A stretch of 64,000 nucleotides of DNA from Pseudomonadota bacterium (lineage in GTDB: Bacteria > Desulfobacterota > Binatia > Binatales > Binataceae), in the NCBI GenBank assembly GCA_021325355.1, contig JAJPHI010000011.1, positions 124,001 to 188,000 on the forward strand. The letters are read 5' to 3'. Positions 10,752-20,129 of this stretch are shown in pieces; positions within the stretch are counted from its first letter, which is position 1; each line of letters opens with the position of its first letter. The notes under the pieces are model-generated. The model was not told where the DNA came from. It saw only the letters and a list, made by a program, of their open reading frames with translations, and made no database searches. The position numbers and the translations under genes were made by a program.

Positions 10752-12116
10752 CTAAAGATTCTGCTCGGCCTGATACGAACACGCCGCGATCATCCGCTGC
10801 ACGTCGTAATTCCACCGACCCTTCCACTGCTCGATCGTAAGGCGCGCCTGCGTCCAGCCCGATCGTACCTGGTCGAGCATCCGCAACAGATAGATGCTCT
10901 CGTCGTTGCCGCGCGCATCCACCTGATGCTGCCGGACGAGGCCGATAATCGCAATATTGATCAGTTCGAGCGCGAGGTCGCGGAAGCTTATCCGGCCGGC
11001 CCGCGCCTCGAGCCCACGCTTGTGCGCTTCGTCGGTCAACTCGCGGCGCTCGGCGAAGGTCCAGCGTTTAACCAGGTCCCACGCCCCCGTCATGCAGTCG
11101 TCGTCGTAAAGGATCCCCTTGCAGAGCGCCGGCAGCGACAGCATCAACGCCGGCGGCTGACTGTCGGCGGTCCGCACCTCGATATACTTCTTGAGCCGCA
11201 CCTCGGTGAAGATCGTCGTCAGATGGGTCGCCCAGTCCTCGAGCGTCGCGCGCTCGCCGCGATAGCCGCGCTCCATGAACTGACGAAACGTCAGCCCCGG
11301 CGGCGTCGTCAGGTCGATATAGCGATGGTCGCGGTCGAGGAAGTACATCGGCACGTCGAGCGCGTAATCGACATAGTCCTCGAACCCGGCATCATCGCGA
11401 AAAACGAATTCCAGCATTCCGCAACGGTCAGGATCGGTGTCCTGCCAGATGTGCCCGCGATAACTCTGATACCCGTTCAGACTGCCGTCGCAGAGCGGCG
11501 AGTTGGCAAAGATCGCATAGAGCAGCGGCACCAGGCCCATGCTCAGGCGCAACTTGCGCATCGCGTCCGCCTCGTCCCGATAATCAAGATTGGCCTGGAC
11601 GCCCGCGGTCTGCTTCATCATGCGCTGACCCAGCCGGCCCTTGCGCGCCATGTAGGGATACATGATGCGGTAGCGGCCTTTCGGCAGCAGTTCGATCTCG
11701 TCGATACGGCTGATCGGCTGCATCCCCAGGCCGAGGATCGCCGCGCCGATCTCATTGCCAATCTCGATCAATTGCGCCACGTGCTTGGTGAACTCTTCGT
11801 TGGCGCAATGGATCGTCTCGCATTGTTCGCCGGAGAGCTCGATCTGGCCGCCCGGCTCGATCGTTATCGGGGCGCGCCCGCCCTTGAGCGCGATAATCCG
11901 TCCCTGCTCGTCGTCCGGCTCATAGCCGAACCGCTCGATCATCCGGCGCAGAATCTCTTCGACGCCGTGCGGACCCGAAAACGGCAGCGCGCGCCCGCTA
12001 TCCGCGGCGACGGCGATCTTCTCGTATTCGGTGCCGATCCGCCATTGTTCGCGCGGTTTGGCGCCACTGGCGAAATACTTTACGAGGTCTTCCCTGCGTT
12101 CGACCAGTTCGCTCAT
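10752..12116 (-). CDS. gshA: glutamate--cysteine ligase (plant/alphaproteobacterial type)
   Basis: WRIGTEYEKIAV, IDLTTPPGLTFRQFMERGY, EVRTADSQP; internal ATG chosen as start. Confidence 0.88.
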   Translation of the reverse strand: MSELVERREDLVKYFASGAKPREQWRIGTEYEKIAVAADSGRALPFSGPHGVEEILRRMIERFGYEPDDEQGRIIALKGGRAPITIEPGGQIELSGEQCETIHCANEEFTKHVAQLIEIGNEIGAAILGLGMQPISRIDEIELLPKGRYRIMYPYMARKGRLGQRMMKQTAGVQANLDYRDEADAMRKLRLSMGLVPLLYAIFANSPLCDGSLNGYQSYRGHIWQDTDPDRCGMLEFVFRDDAGFEDYVDYALDVPMYFLDRDHRYIDLTTPPGLTFRQFMERGYRGERATLEDWATHLTTIFTEVRLKKYIEVRTADSQPPALMLSLPALCKGILYDDDCMTGAWDLVKRWTFAERRELTDEAHKRGLEARAGRISFRDLALELINIAIIGLVRQHQVDARGNDESIYLLRMLDQVRSGWTQARLTIEQWKGRWNYDVQRMIAACSYQAEQNL

Positions 12117-12333
12117 CGTACCGCCCTCTGTAGGTTCGCGTGACTTCATTGTCAAGCGCGCGGCTATCATGGCTTCAGGTCCAAACGCAGGCAAGCCCGC
12201 TCCCGGCCCTCCGCAATGGCCCCCGCCAAAGCGTCCGCGCCCTGAAACCTCATCTTAGCCGGTCCTAACCGATCGAGCATCGGCTTATGCTTCATGACAA
12301 CCGGGCTAATACCGTCCGGCGGCGGAAAGGCGG

Positions 12334-12426
12334 CGGAGGGGGGAGGGAGTCGAACCCTCCGGCGAGCGCAATGCCCGCCAGGCCGGTTTTGAAGACCGGT
12401 GGGGCCACCGGGCCCCTTCCTCCTCC
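12334..12426 (-). tRNA. selC: tRNA-Sec (anticodon TCA)
   Basis: Minus strand GGAGGAGG-AA-GGGGCC-CGGT-GGCCCC-A-CCGGT-CTTCAAA-ACCGG, 7-bp long variable arm GGCGGGC/GCTCGCC, T arm GAGGG-TTCGACT-CCCTC, 8-bp acceptor 3' strand CCCCCTCC (one A-C mismatch) + G; 6-bp D stem with 4-nt loop is diagnostic of tRNA-Sec. Confidence 0.93.
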
Positions 12427-12624
12427 GATGCGCCGCCATCTTTGACTGTCGCGCGGCTCACGACAAGAGCTCGCGGCATCAATTCCTCCGCGGGGACCCG
12501 CGCGAGGCGTCCCCCCGTCCGCGGATTCGGGGAGGCCGGCCGCGCCGCTTCGAAGCCGCAGTTCGCGCCGTCAAGTTGAGCCACCATGTTGATCGTCCGC
12601 TGACTTCGATTACGCTGATGCGGC

Positions 12625-12942
12625 ATGACCGCTGCCCCGCTGATGAGCGAAATCCTTCCCGACCTTGTCGAGGAGATTGTCTACCTTTTGCAGGGGACCG
12701 GCGCCGAGCCGCTCGAGGCGCAGGTCCGCGCCCTGCGAATCACCTCGATTTGTGATTGCGCCGACGACAACTGCGCCAGCTTCGCCACCGTCGGCGAGGT
12801 CAAGGTTGCCCGCGTTGTCGAGCTGCAGCCGGTCGAAGGCTTCCTCATCCTCGACCTCAACGCCGCCGACGAGATCTGCTTCGTCGAGGTCCTCGGCCGG
12901 CCAGACGTGAAGTACCTGCTCGAAGAATACTACCCTCGATGA
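12625..12942 (+). CDS. conserved-looking small hypothetical protein with CxCx4C motif
   Basis: 105-aa ORF MTAAPLMSEILPDLVEEIVYLLQ...SICDCADDNCASF...; ordered composition unlike the overlapping frames. Confidence 0.6.
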   Translation: MTAAPLMSEILPDLVEEIVYLLQGTGAEPLEAQVRALRITSICDCADDNCASFATVGEVKVARVVELQPVEGFLILDLNAADEICFVEVLGRPDVKYLLEEYYPR

Positions 12943-13149
12943 AACCGGCGCCCTGAGTCTTCGTCATCTGATCCGAGCGGCCGGCGCGACGCGATTGCCT
13001 CGCTGATGTCGCTGTTGTTGAATCGATTAAGCGTCCCGCCGTCGCTCGCCGGCTGAGGACCTCCCGGCACGCTGCGCCCTCGCCGCGCGGCTGACGCGAC
13101 GCTGAAGTCGGTTTGGGCTAGTAAAAACGCCTTCACGAAGTCTCAGTGA

Positions 13150-14433
13150 ATGAGTGTGGCGATGGGAGTTTCCAACCGCAAACAGACCCTCGGCATCCTC
13201 GTCGGCGGCGGACCCGCACCCGGAATCAACGGGGTCATCGCCGCCGCCGCCATCGAGGCGCTCAACAATGGACTCCGCGTCATCGGCCTGCGCGAGGGCT
13301 TTCGCTGGCTGGTCGCGGGCGACACCAGCCACGCGGTCGAGCTGCGCCTCGAGGACGTGAGCCGGATTCATTTCACCGGCGGCTCGGTGCTGCGGACCTC
13401 GCGCACCAATCCGGCGCGCGACGAAGCGAGCCTGCAGCGCGCGCTCTCAAGCCTCCTCGCCCTCGGCATCGATTACCTGGTCTGTATCGGCGGCGATGAC
13501 ACCACCTACGGTGCCTCGCAGATCGCCGCCCGCAGCGACGGGCGCATCGCCGTCGTCACCGTGCCGAAGACCATCGATAACGATCTCCCGCTGCCCGAGA
13601 ATGCGCCGACCTTCGGCTTCGACACGGCGCGCGCCGTCGGCACGGCGATTATCGAAGCCCTGATGGAAGACTCGCGCACCACCGGCCGCTGGTACCTCGC
13701 GGTCACGATGGGCCGCAAGTCGGGCTCGCTGGCGCTCAGTATGTGCAAATCGGCCGGCGCCACCCTGGCGGTTATTCCCGAAGAATTCCAGAGCGAGAAG
13801 ATCGAGCTCAACACGGTCGTCGATACGATTGTCGGCGCGATTATCAAGCGCCGCGCCGCCGGCCGCGACCACGGTGTCGCGGTCATCGCCGAAGGGGTGG
13901 CTGAGCGGATGGATACCGGACAGTTGCTGGCCTCCTCCGGCCCGCAGCGCGATCCCTACGGCCATCTGCATATCGCCGACGTCCCCCTCGGCATCGTACT
14001 GCGCGACCGCGTGCGCGACGCCCTCACCAGGCTCGGCGTCGAAGTGACCGTCGTGGCCAAGGATATCGGCTACGAGCTCCGCTGCGCCAAGCCCTCCGCC
14101 TTCGACGTCGAGTATACGCGCACGCTCGGCTACGGCGCCGTGCATTACCTGCTCGACGGCGGCTCCGGCGCGCTCATCGCGATCGCCGGCGGACGCACCG
14201 TGCCGATCGAATTCAGCCATCTCCTGGACCCTGTCACCGGCCGGGTCCAGGTGCGGATGGTCGACGTGACCACCGAAGCCTATCGCGTGGCCCGCTCCTA
14301 CATGATTCGCCTGGAGCCGTCCGACTTCGCCGAACCCGAGCTCTCGCGTCTCGCCGCCTGCGTCAAGATGACGCCGGAGGCCTTCAAGGAGCGGTTCCTA
14401 GAGTCGACCCTGAACACTTCGCCCGTAGTTTAG
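13150..14433 (+). CDS. 6-phosphofructokinase, PPi-dependent-type signature
   Basis: GILVGGGPAPGINGVIAAA, CIGGDDTTYGA, VPKTIDNDLPL, TMGRKSGSLAL. Confidence 0.92.
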   Translation: MSVAMGVSNRKQTLGILVGGGPAPGINGVIAAAAIEALNNGLRVIGLREGFRWLVAGDTSHAVELRLEDVSRIHFTGGSVLRTSRTNPARDEASLQRALSSLLALGIDYLVCIGGDDTTYGASQIAARSDGRIAVVTVPKTIDNDLPLPENAPTFGFDTARAVGTAIIEALMEDSRTTGRWYLAVTMGRKSGSLALSMCKSAGATLAVIPEEFQSEKIELNTVVDTIVGAIIKRRAAGRDHGVAVIAEGVAERMDTGQLLASSGPQRDPYGHLHIADVPLGIVLRDRVRDALTRLGVEVTVVAKDIGYELRCAKPSAFDVEYTRTLGYGAVHYLLDGGSGALIAIAGGRTVPIEFSHLLDPVTGRVQVRMVDVTTEAYRVARSYMIRLEPSDFAEPELSRLAACVKMTPEAFKERFLESTLNTSPVV

Positions 14434-14504
14434 CCAGCGTCTGGCCAGCGCTGCCGCGGTTCGGCGGCGGGCCGCGCCACTGACCTGCCGTCTGATTATC
14501 GCGG

Positions 14505-15275
14505 TCAGGTCGGAGCAGCGGCAGAATCCTTCTGCCGCCACCAACGCCATTCCGTGACCAGGGTGGTTGAACTGCCGGGAGGCAGGCGCATTCCGCCGAG
14601 ACGCTCGATTCCCAGAAAGCCCGCGATTAGCTGGCCCAGGTTAATCGCCAACAAAACCCAAAAGGCGATCCATGAGACCGCGTGCGCCGTCGGCAATACA
14701 TAAAAGGTCAGATGGCCGGCCAGCGCGGCGCCGATTAGCGATCCGAGCATCCCGCTGAACTGCAAGAGCACGCGCGCTAACGGCGCCATCGCGAGGTAGC
14801 TGCCGTAGTTCATCTTGAAGCGCGGCTCCAGACCGCCGTAGAGATACGCGTAGTCGTAGGTCACGCCGAGCGCCGTGCCGACCGCGACCTTCAACAGCGG
14901 CTCAAAGGTCGAGACCCATAGCAGCATCCCGAGGATCGCCCGCAGGTTGGAGCTATGGGCGATACCGGCGGCGATCAGAAAGCCGCCGAAAATTGCCAGC
15001 CAGGCCTCCATCAAGAGCGCCCCTGGTACGCCCAGCGTCCGTTGGTAGCGACGGGAATGGAGCCGACGACTGACGGCGCTGACATCGGGGGCGAGGGCGA
15101 GTCGGTCGGCCTGGGGCAGACGCCGAATCCGCTCGGTTACGCGCCGCCACGCTCCGGGTTGATAGCTTCCCTGGTCGAGTGCGGCGGCGATCGTCTGGAG
15201 CTCGCTGCGAATCAGCTCCGTCTCGCTGCCGCCCGCAGTGCCCTCGATACTCGAAACCGCGCTCTCCATCTGCAC
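14505..15275 (-). CDS. hypothetical integral membrane protein
   Basis: Soluble N-terminus then about 4-5 hydrophobic segments (AWLAIFGGFLIAAGIA, ILGMLLWVSTFEPLLKVAV, IAFWVLLAINLGQLIAGFLGI). Confidence 0.7.
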   Translation of the reverse strand: MQMESAVSSIEGTAGGSETELIRSELQTIAAALDQGSYQPGAWRRVTERIRRLPQADRLALAPDVSAVSRRLHSRRYQRTLGVPGALLMEAWLAIFGGFLIAAGIAHSSNLRAILGMLLWVSTFEPLLKVAVGTALGVTYDYAYLYGGLEPRFKMNYGSYLAMAPLARVLLQFSGMLGSLIGAALAGHLTFYVLPTAHAVSWIAFWVLLAINLGQLIAGFLGIERLGGMRLPPGSSTTLVTEWRWWRQKDSAAAPT

Positions 15276-15391
15276 CCCACCGCTATGCGCAAGCTCCGCG
15301 ACGCCGTTTCGTCAGATTATCCGGGACGGCGCTACCGGATTCCCGTCAAGAGCCTCCGTGAGCCGACCGCGTCCGGCCTCGCAATTGCCAC

Positions 15392-16720
15392 TTAATAGTA
15401 GTCCACCGGATCGATCTGACGCTTCGCGCCATACCAGAACAGCAGGTTTTCGGTAAGTCCCTGGATAGTGAACTTGCCCGGCGGCATCAGCAGCCGCTTG
15501 AACATCGATTTGAACGAGTAAAACTCCTTGGTGCAGCGCCAGACCCCTTCCTCGACCTGCTGGGGCGAAAGGTTCTTCGGCACGAACATGCAGCGGAAGT
15601 TATTGGTGTACATGTCCGCATCCGGAATGATCACGCGGCCTTCGTTCTCCAGTTGCGTGCGCATCGGCGTGCCGACGCGCGGCGTAACCGTGTTGAAGAA
15701 GGCCTCGGGCGCCTTGACCTCGTGCAGGAAGCGCAGCGTATCCTCGAAGATTCGCGGGTGATCCTCTTCGAGGCCAAAGAGAAAATTGAGCGAGTAATAG
15801 ATCCCGTAATGTTCCAGGCGCTTCAGCAGCTTCTTGTAGTCCTTGGCGTGGTTCTGGATCTTGTTCATCGACAGCAGGCTGTCCTGACTGATCGATTCCA
15901 CGCCGATATTGACATGAAAGATCCCCGCCTTTGCCGCCAGTTCGAGCAGCTCCTCGTCGTGGTTCGAATTGACCGTCCAGAGACAGGAGAACTTGATATT
16001 GAGCGGTTCCAGAGCGCGGAATAACTCCTTGGCAAACTTGTGCTTGCCAGTGATCTGATCATCGATGAACTGGAAGCGCCGGAAGCCCGTCGCCGCCATC
16101 ACCTGCTTGATCTCTTCGACAATATCGCCGACCGGCCGCGTGCGATAACTCCCGCTGTAGAACACCGGAATCTCGCAGAACGAGCAGCGATACGGACAGC
16201 CGCGACTCGCCTGCACCGGCACTGCCTTGAACAGATAGCGATTCAGCTTCAGGAGCTCGTGGCGCGGTCGCGGCAGGTTCTTGAGGTCATGAAGCTTGTC
16301 CGACTTGTAGATTTGCTTGAGCTTGCCGTCGCGCCAGTCCTGCAAGAGACCCGCCCACACCAGGTCGGCTTCGCCCTGGACCACCGCGTCGGCGTGCTTG
16401 AGCGCCTCGGCGGTCTGCAGCGTGGCATGAAACCCGCCCATCACCACGGGGATACCGCGCTTGCGGAACTCGTCGCCAAGCTGATAGGCGCGCAGCGACG
16501 CCCCGATCGTCGTCGTCATCCCCACCAGATCCCAGCCGCCGTCGAAGTTGACGTCCTCGAGCCGTTCGTCGCACAGCGTGACGTCGTACTCGTCCGGCGT
16601 GAGCCCCGCCATCAACGGGATCATCAGCCCCATGATCAGCCGCCAGCGCGTCTTGTGCGGAGTACCGTCGAGATGCACCGTGGTCGGCTGAACCAGCAGG
16701 ATTCTAGGCTTTTTCCCCAT
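15392..16720 (-). CDS. B12-binding domain radical SAM protein
   Basis: Cobalamin-binding-like N-term (ILLVQP...GMTTTIGASLRAYQLGDEFRKRGIPVVMGGFHAT), CPYRCSFC radical SAM motif. Confidence 0.92.
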   Translation of the reverse strand: MGKKPRILLVQPTTVHLDGTPHKTRWRLIMGLMIPLMAGLTPDEYDVTLCDERLEDVNFDGGWDLVGMTTTIGASLRAYQLGDEFRKRGIPVVMGGFHATLQTAEALKHADAVVQGEADLVWAGLLQDWRDGKLKQIYKSDKLHDLKNLPRPRHELLKLNRYLFKAVPVQASRGCPYRCSFCEIPVFYSGSYRTRPVGDIVEEIKQVMAATGFRRFQFIDDQITGKHKFAKELFRALEPLNIKFSCLWTVNSNHDEELLELAAKAGIFHVNIGVESISQDSLLSMNKIQNHAKDYKKLLKRLEHYGIYYSLNFLFGLEEDHPRIFEDTLRFLHEVKAPEAFFNTVTPRVGTPMRTQLENEGRVIIPDADMYTNNFRCMFVPKNLSPQQVEEGVWRCTKEFYSFKSMFKRLLMPPGKFTIQGLTENLLFWYGAKRQIDPVDYY

Positions 16721-17996
16721 CCCCCAAGATACCTTCCTTGGAACTGACCGCTAGGTTAGCAAAACCGTCGTCGGACTTCACCATCGCGCGCGGCCGATGC
16801 CGTCGGGTCAGCAGCCACAGCACCAGGGCGAAAACATAAGTGCCTGCCGCAGTCCCCCACGCGAACCACCGGAGCCGATCGATCAGCGCCAGCACGACGA
16901 TCACATAAGCGAAGTCGCGGCCGGTCGCCCGTTCCACGCGACCGACCCACTCCGTTCCCAACTCGCTGCCCGCGCGCAGCGCATACTCCACTGCCACTGC
17001 GCAGCAGGCGAAACCAACCAGCAGAGCAATACATAGATAAACATAGGTATTGTCATGACTGGTTCGATAGCATCCGACCATCAACCCGACGAAGACCGCG
17101 ATATGCACCAGATTGTCTGTCAGGACATCCAGTTTGCCGCCGAAGTCCGACTCGACCATCCGCAGGCGGGCGAGCTCGCCGTCAACCCCGTCAATCGTGA
17201 TGCAGACCAGAAACAGCAGCGCCGCCACGAGCCGCACCCAGTAACTCGTTCCGGCCATCAGGAAGGCGCTGAAGAGACCCAAAGCCGTATTTGCCAGGGT
17301 CACCGCATTGGGCGCCACCCCGAAGCGCGCCAGCCAGAGGCTTAGACGCCACGAAAGCTTACGGTCGAAGATGCGCGCCATGAGAGCATCGGTCTCGCGA
17401 CTCTCATCGCGGACGGCGTGCGCGAGGCGGACTTCGGCTTCGCTGCGATCCTCGGGACGGCCATTCAGCGCGAACGGCAAATCGCCCCGGGCGACGAGCG
17501 TTTGTATATCCTTATGAGGACCGCCGCCGAGCGCGCTGAGCAGTTGCCTCGGCCGCCCGATCTTAAGCGATCCGCCGTGTTCCGTATCCGCGGTGATAAT
17601 CTGCAGGCCGTGCGCGCCATTGTCGGCATATTGCGTCAGCGCTCGCTGCAATTGCGCTTTCGCGATCACCAAGTTGCCGCTGACCAGCAGGCACGGAACC
17701 TCGGGATCGAGACCGCCGAGGACGCCCGCCAGCGAATCCACCACCTCGACCCGTTCGCCGCCGCCAAAGGCTTGCAGAGCCGTCCCGACGCTTTCACGCG
17801 CGGCTTGCGGCACCTCCACGATAAAACGCTGGATCCCGACCCGGCGACACACTATCAGCAGGCGTTCCAACAATGGCCGGCCGAAAATCAGGTCCTCGGC
17901 GCGGGAGGGCAGGCGGATTAGTGCAGTATCGATCACGCTGGCTTCGCCATAACTTTCCGAATCTGACCGATGAGTCAATGTAAACCGAGCAGTCAA
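16704..17996 (-). CDS. CDP-alcohol phosphatidyltransferase family protein with N-terminal nucleotidyltransferase-like domain
   Basis: DGVDGELARLRMVESDFGGKLDVLTD matches DxxDGxxAR(x)8G(x)3D(x)3D; about 200-aa N-terminal region resembling a degenerate NTP-transferase; multiple TM. Confidence 0.85.
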   Translation of the reverse strand: MTARFTLTHRSDSESYGEASVIDTALIRLPSRAEDLIFGRPLLERLLIVCRRVGIQRFIVEVPQAARESVGTALQAFGGGERVEVVDSLAGVLGGLDPEVPCLLVSGNLVIAKAQLQRALTQYADNGAHGLQIITADTEHGGSLKIGRPRQLLSALGGGPHKDIQTLVARGDLPFALNGRPEDRSEAEVRLAHAVRDESRETDALMARIFDRKLSWRLSLWLARFGVAPNAVTLANTALGLFSAFLMAGTSYWVRLVAALLFLVCITIDGVDGELARLRMVESDFGGKLDVLTDNLVHIAVFVGLMVGCYRTSHDNTYVYLCIALLVGFACCAVAVEYALRAGSELGTEWVGRVERATGRDFAYVIVVLALIDRLRWFAWGTAAGTYVFALVLWLLTRRHRPRAMVKSDDGFANLAVSSKEGILGDGEKA

Positions 17997-18166
17997 TGTA
18001 ACACGATGCTAACCCTGGGTTAATCGATACCGCCGCTCCCCCTCAATCGCCTCCGCCGGCCCCTCGCCGCGCTTTTGCGCTCTCAACCCGGGACCCGCGA
18101 CCGACCGCGCCGTATGCTGACTTGATGTTCCCCATTGTGCAATCATTCGCCCAGGGATAAAGCCTG

Positions 18167-19360
18167 ATGGAACTCGTCGATCTATCGAGCAGTCGTTCAT
18201 TTGCCGCCGGTTTCCCCCATGACTTCTTTACCTGGCTCCGCCAGGAGCATCCGGTATGGTGGCACGCGCCGACCGCGGAAACTCCCAACGGCGTCGGCTT
18301 CTGGGTCGTCAGCCGCTATGCGGACGTCGTCGGCGTCTTCAAGGATGCCGAGACCTATTCCTCCGAGCTGGGCGGCACGCAGATTTTCGACGGCAAGGGG
18401 ATGGGCTACCAACTGCACCAGACCGACGACCCCAAGCATCGGCGCCTGCGCAGCCTGGTCAACAAGGGCTTTACGCCGCGCATGATCGGTCGCCTCGAGG
18501 CGGACATCCGCACCCTTTCGCGCGAAATCCTCGACCGCATACCGCCGGGGCAGGGTTTCAACTTCGTGACGCTCGTCGCGCGCGAACTGCCAGCGCAGGT
18601 CATCTGCAATATCCTCGGCGTGCCCCCGGACGACCGCGCCGAACTAATCGAGATTGTCGATCTTGCGGTCGGCGCCGGCGAGGGCATGGTGATGTCGCCG
18701 CCGTATCTTAAGCGCCTCAGCGCTTATGCCGACCAACTGATCGAACGGAAACGGCGCGCTCCCGCCGACGATATCCTGTCGCTTATCGTTCATGCCGAAT
18801 CCGACGATGGTTCCCCGCGACTCAACAATCAGGAGCTCCGCGCCTTCTTCAACCTGTTGTTTCCCGCCGGCGCCGAGACCACCCGCAGCGCCATCGCCGG
18901 CGGCTTGCTCGCGATGATCCAGAATCCTGATCAATGGCAGCGCCTCCGACACGATCGCACGCTCATCAAGACGGCGGTTGAAGAGATCGTGCGCTGGACC
19001 TCGCCCTCGGTCTACAAGCGGCGAACCGCCAGCCGCGACACCGAACTGCGCGGCCAGCTCATCCGCAGCGGGCAGAAGGTCACCATCTGGGAGATGTCGG
19101 CGAATCGCGACGCCGAGGTCTTCGCCGACCCCTTTCGCTTCGATATCGGTCGCGAGCCCAACGACCACGTCGGCTTCGGTCTCGGCACCCACTTCTGCCT
19201 CGGCGCCAGTCTCGCGCGGATCGAGATCAGGATCATTTTCGAGGAGATGGTCGAACGCTTCGATCACTTCGAACTTGTCGGTGACCTCGCCTGGACCAAT
19301 AACAACCGCCTCGTCGGACTCACCCAACTGCCGGTCAAGGCCGTCGCCCGAGGTGGTTGA
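18167..19360 (+). CDS. cytochrome P450
   Basis: GAETTRSAIAGG I-helix, ExxR-like EEIVRWTSPSVYKRRTA, heme-binding HVGFGLGTHFCLGASLARIEIRI. Confidence 0.95.
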   Translation: MELVDLSSSRSFAAGFPHDFFTWLRQEHPVWWHAPTAETPNGVGFWVVSRYADVVGVFKDAETYSSELGGTQIFDGKGMGYQLHQTDDPKHRRLRSLVNKGFTPRMIGRLEADIRTLSREILDRIPPGQGFNFVTLVARELPAQVICNILGVPPDDRAELIEIVDLAVGAGEGMVMSPPYLKRLSAYADQLIERKRRAPADDILSLIVHAESDDGSPRLNNQELRAFFNLLFPAGAETTRSAIAGGLLAMIQNPDQWQRLRHDRTLIKTAVEEIVRWTSPSVYKRRTASRDTELRGQLIRSGQKVTIWEMSANRDAEVFADPFRFDIGREPNDHVGFGLGTHFCLGASLARIEIRIIFEEMVERFDHFELVGDLAWTNNNRLVGLTQLPVKAVARGG

Positions 19361-20129
19361 GCCGCGACGGTTTGAGGCCCTGGTTCAGTTGCCAGTCACC
19401 GCCGATTATCCGCGCAGCCTCGGCCGTGTAGCGGCGCGGCTTCTCCCAGACGACCAGCGGCGGTTCGATTAGCGCCGCGGCGCGGCCCTGCTTGCGCGCC
19501 TCGATCAGGATCGCCGTCGCCGCCGCCTCGGCATACGGATGCACCAAACGGAGCCGCTTGGGCTCGAGCGCACGCCGTCGCAGACCGTCAATCAACTCCA
19601 CCGCGCGCGTCGCACTGAAGATGAACGCCACCCGGCCATGATCCGTGACATAACGCGCCGCCGCTTCGATGAAGTCCTCAAGCCCCGCGTCGATTTCGGC
19701 GCGCGCCCGATATCGTCCGACGTGCGGACTTGGGCGTCCGTGACCCAGGGCGCGATAGGGCGGATTGGCCACCACGTAATCAAACGAGGCGCGCGCCAGT
19801 CCGGCGCTTGGCGGCGAGCGCAAATCGGCGCCGACCGCGATGAGGCTCGGCAGTTGATTCAGCTCGGCGTTGCGCCGAATCAGCTCGACCATCTCTTCCT
19901 GCAGCTCGAGCGCGGTCACCGCGCGCGGCCGATGGAGGCGCGCCACCGCGGCCGCCACCACGCCGCATCCCGCGCCCAACTCGAGCACGCGATCGCCCCG
20001 GCGCGGGCGCGCAAAGTAGGCGAGCAGCAGCGCGTCCAGATTAAATCGATAGCCGCGCGCCGGCTGGATGATCGTCAGCCGACCCCCTAGGATTGAATCG
20101 CGGGTCGCGGATGGCTCGCAGAGACTCAT
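19335..20129 (-). CDS. tRNA1(Val) (adenine-N6)-methyltransferase-like SAM methyltransferase
   Basis: ARGYRFNLDALLLAYFARPRRGDRVLELGAGCGVVA, VVANPPYR (NPPY) as in TrmN6 family. Confidence 0.85.
   Translation of the reverse strand: MSLCEPSATRDSILGGRLTIIQPARGYRFNLDALLLAYFARPRRGDRVLELGAGCGVVAAAVARLHRPRAVTALELQEEMVELIRRNAELNQLPSLIAVGADLRSPPSAGLARASFDYVVANPPYRALGHGRPSPHVGRYRARAEIDAGLEDFIEAAARYVTDHGRVAFIFSATRAVELIDGLRRRALEPKRLRLVHPYAEAAATAILIEARKQGRAAALIEPPLVVWEKPRRYTAEAARIIGGDWQLNQGLKPSRLNHLGRRP

Noticed and set aside
9885-12143. 752-aa plus-strand ORF antisense to gspC/gshA
   Set aside because: Arg/His/Asp-rich composition typical of a high-GC antisense shadow frame; the minus-strand genes have clear family motifs.
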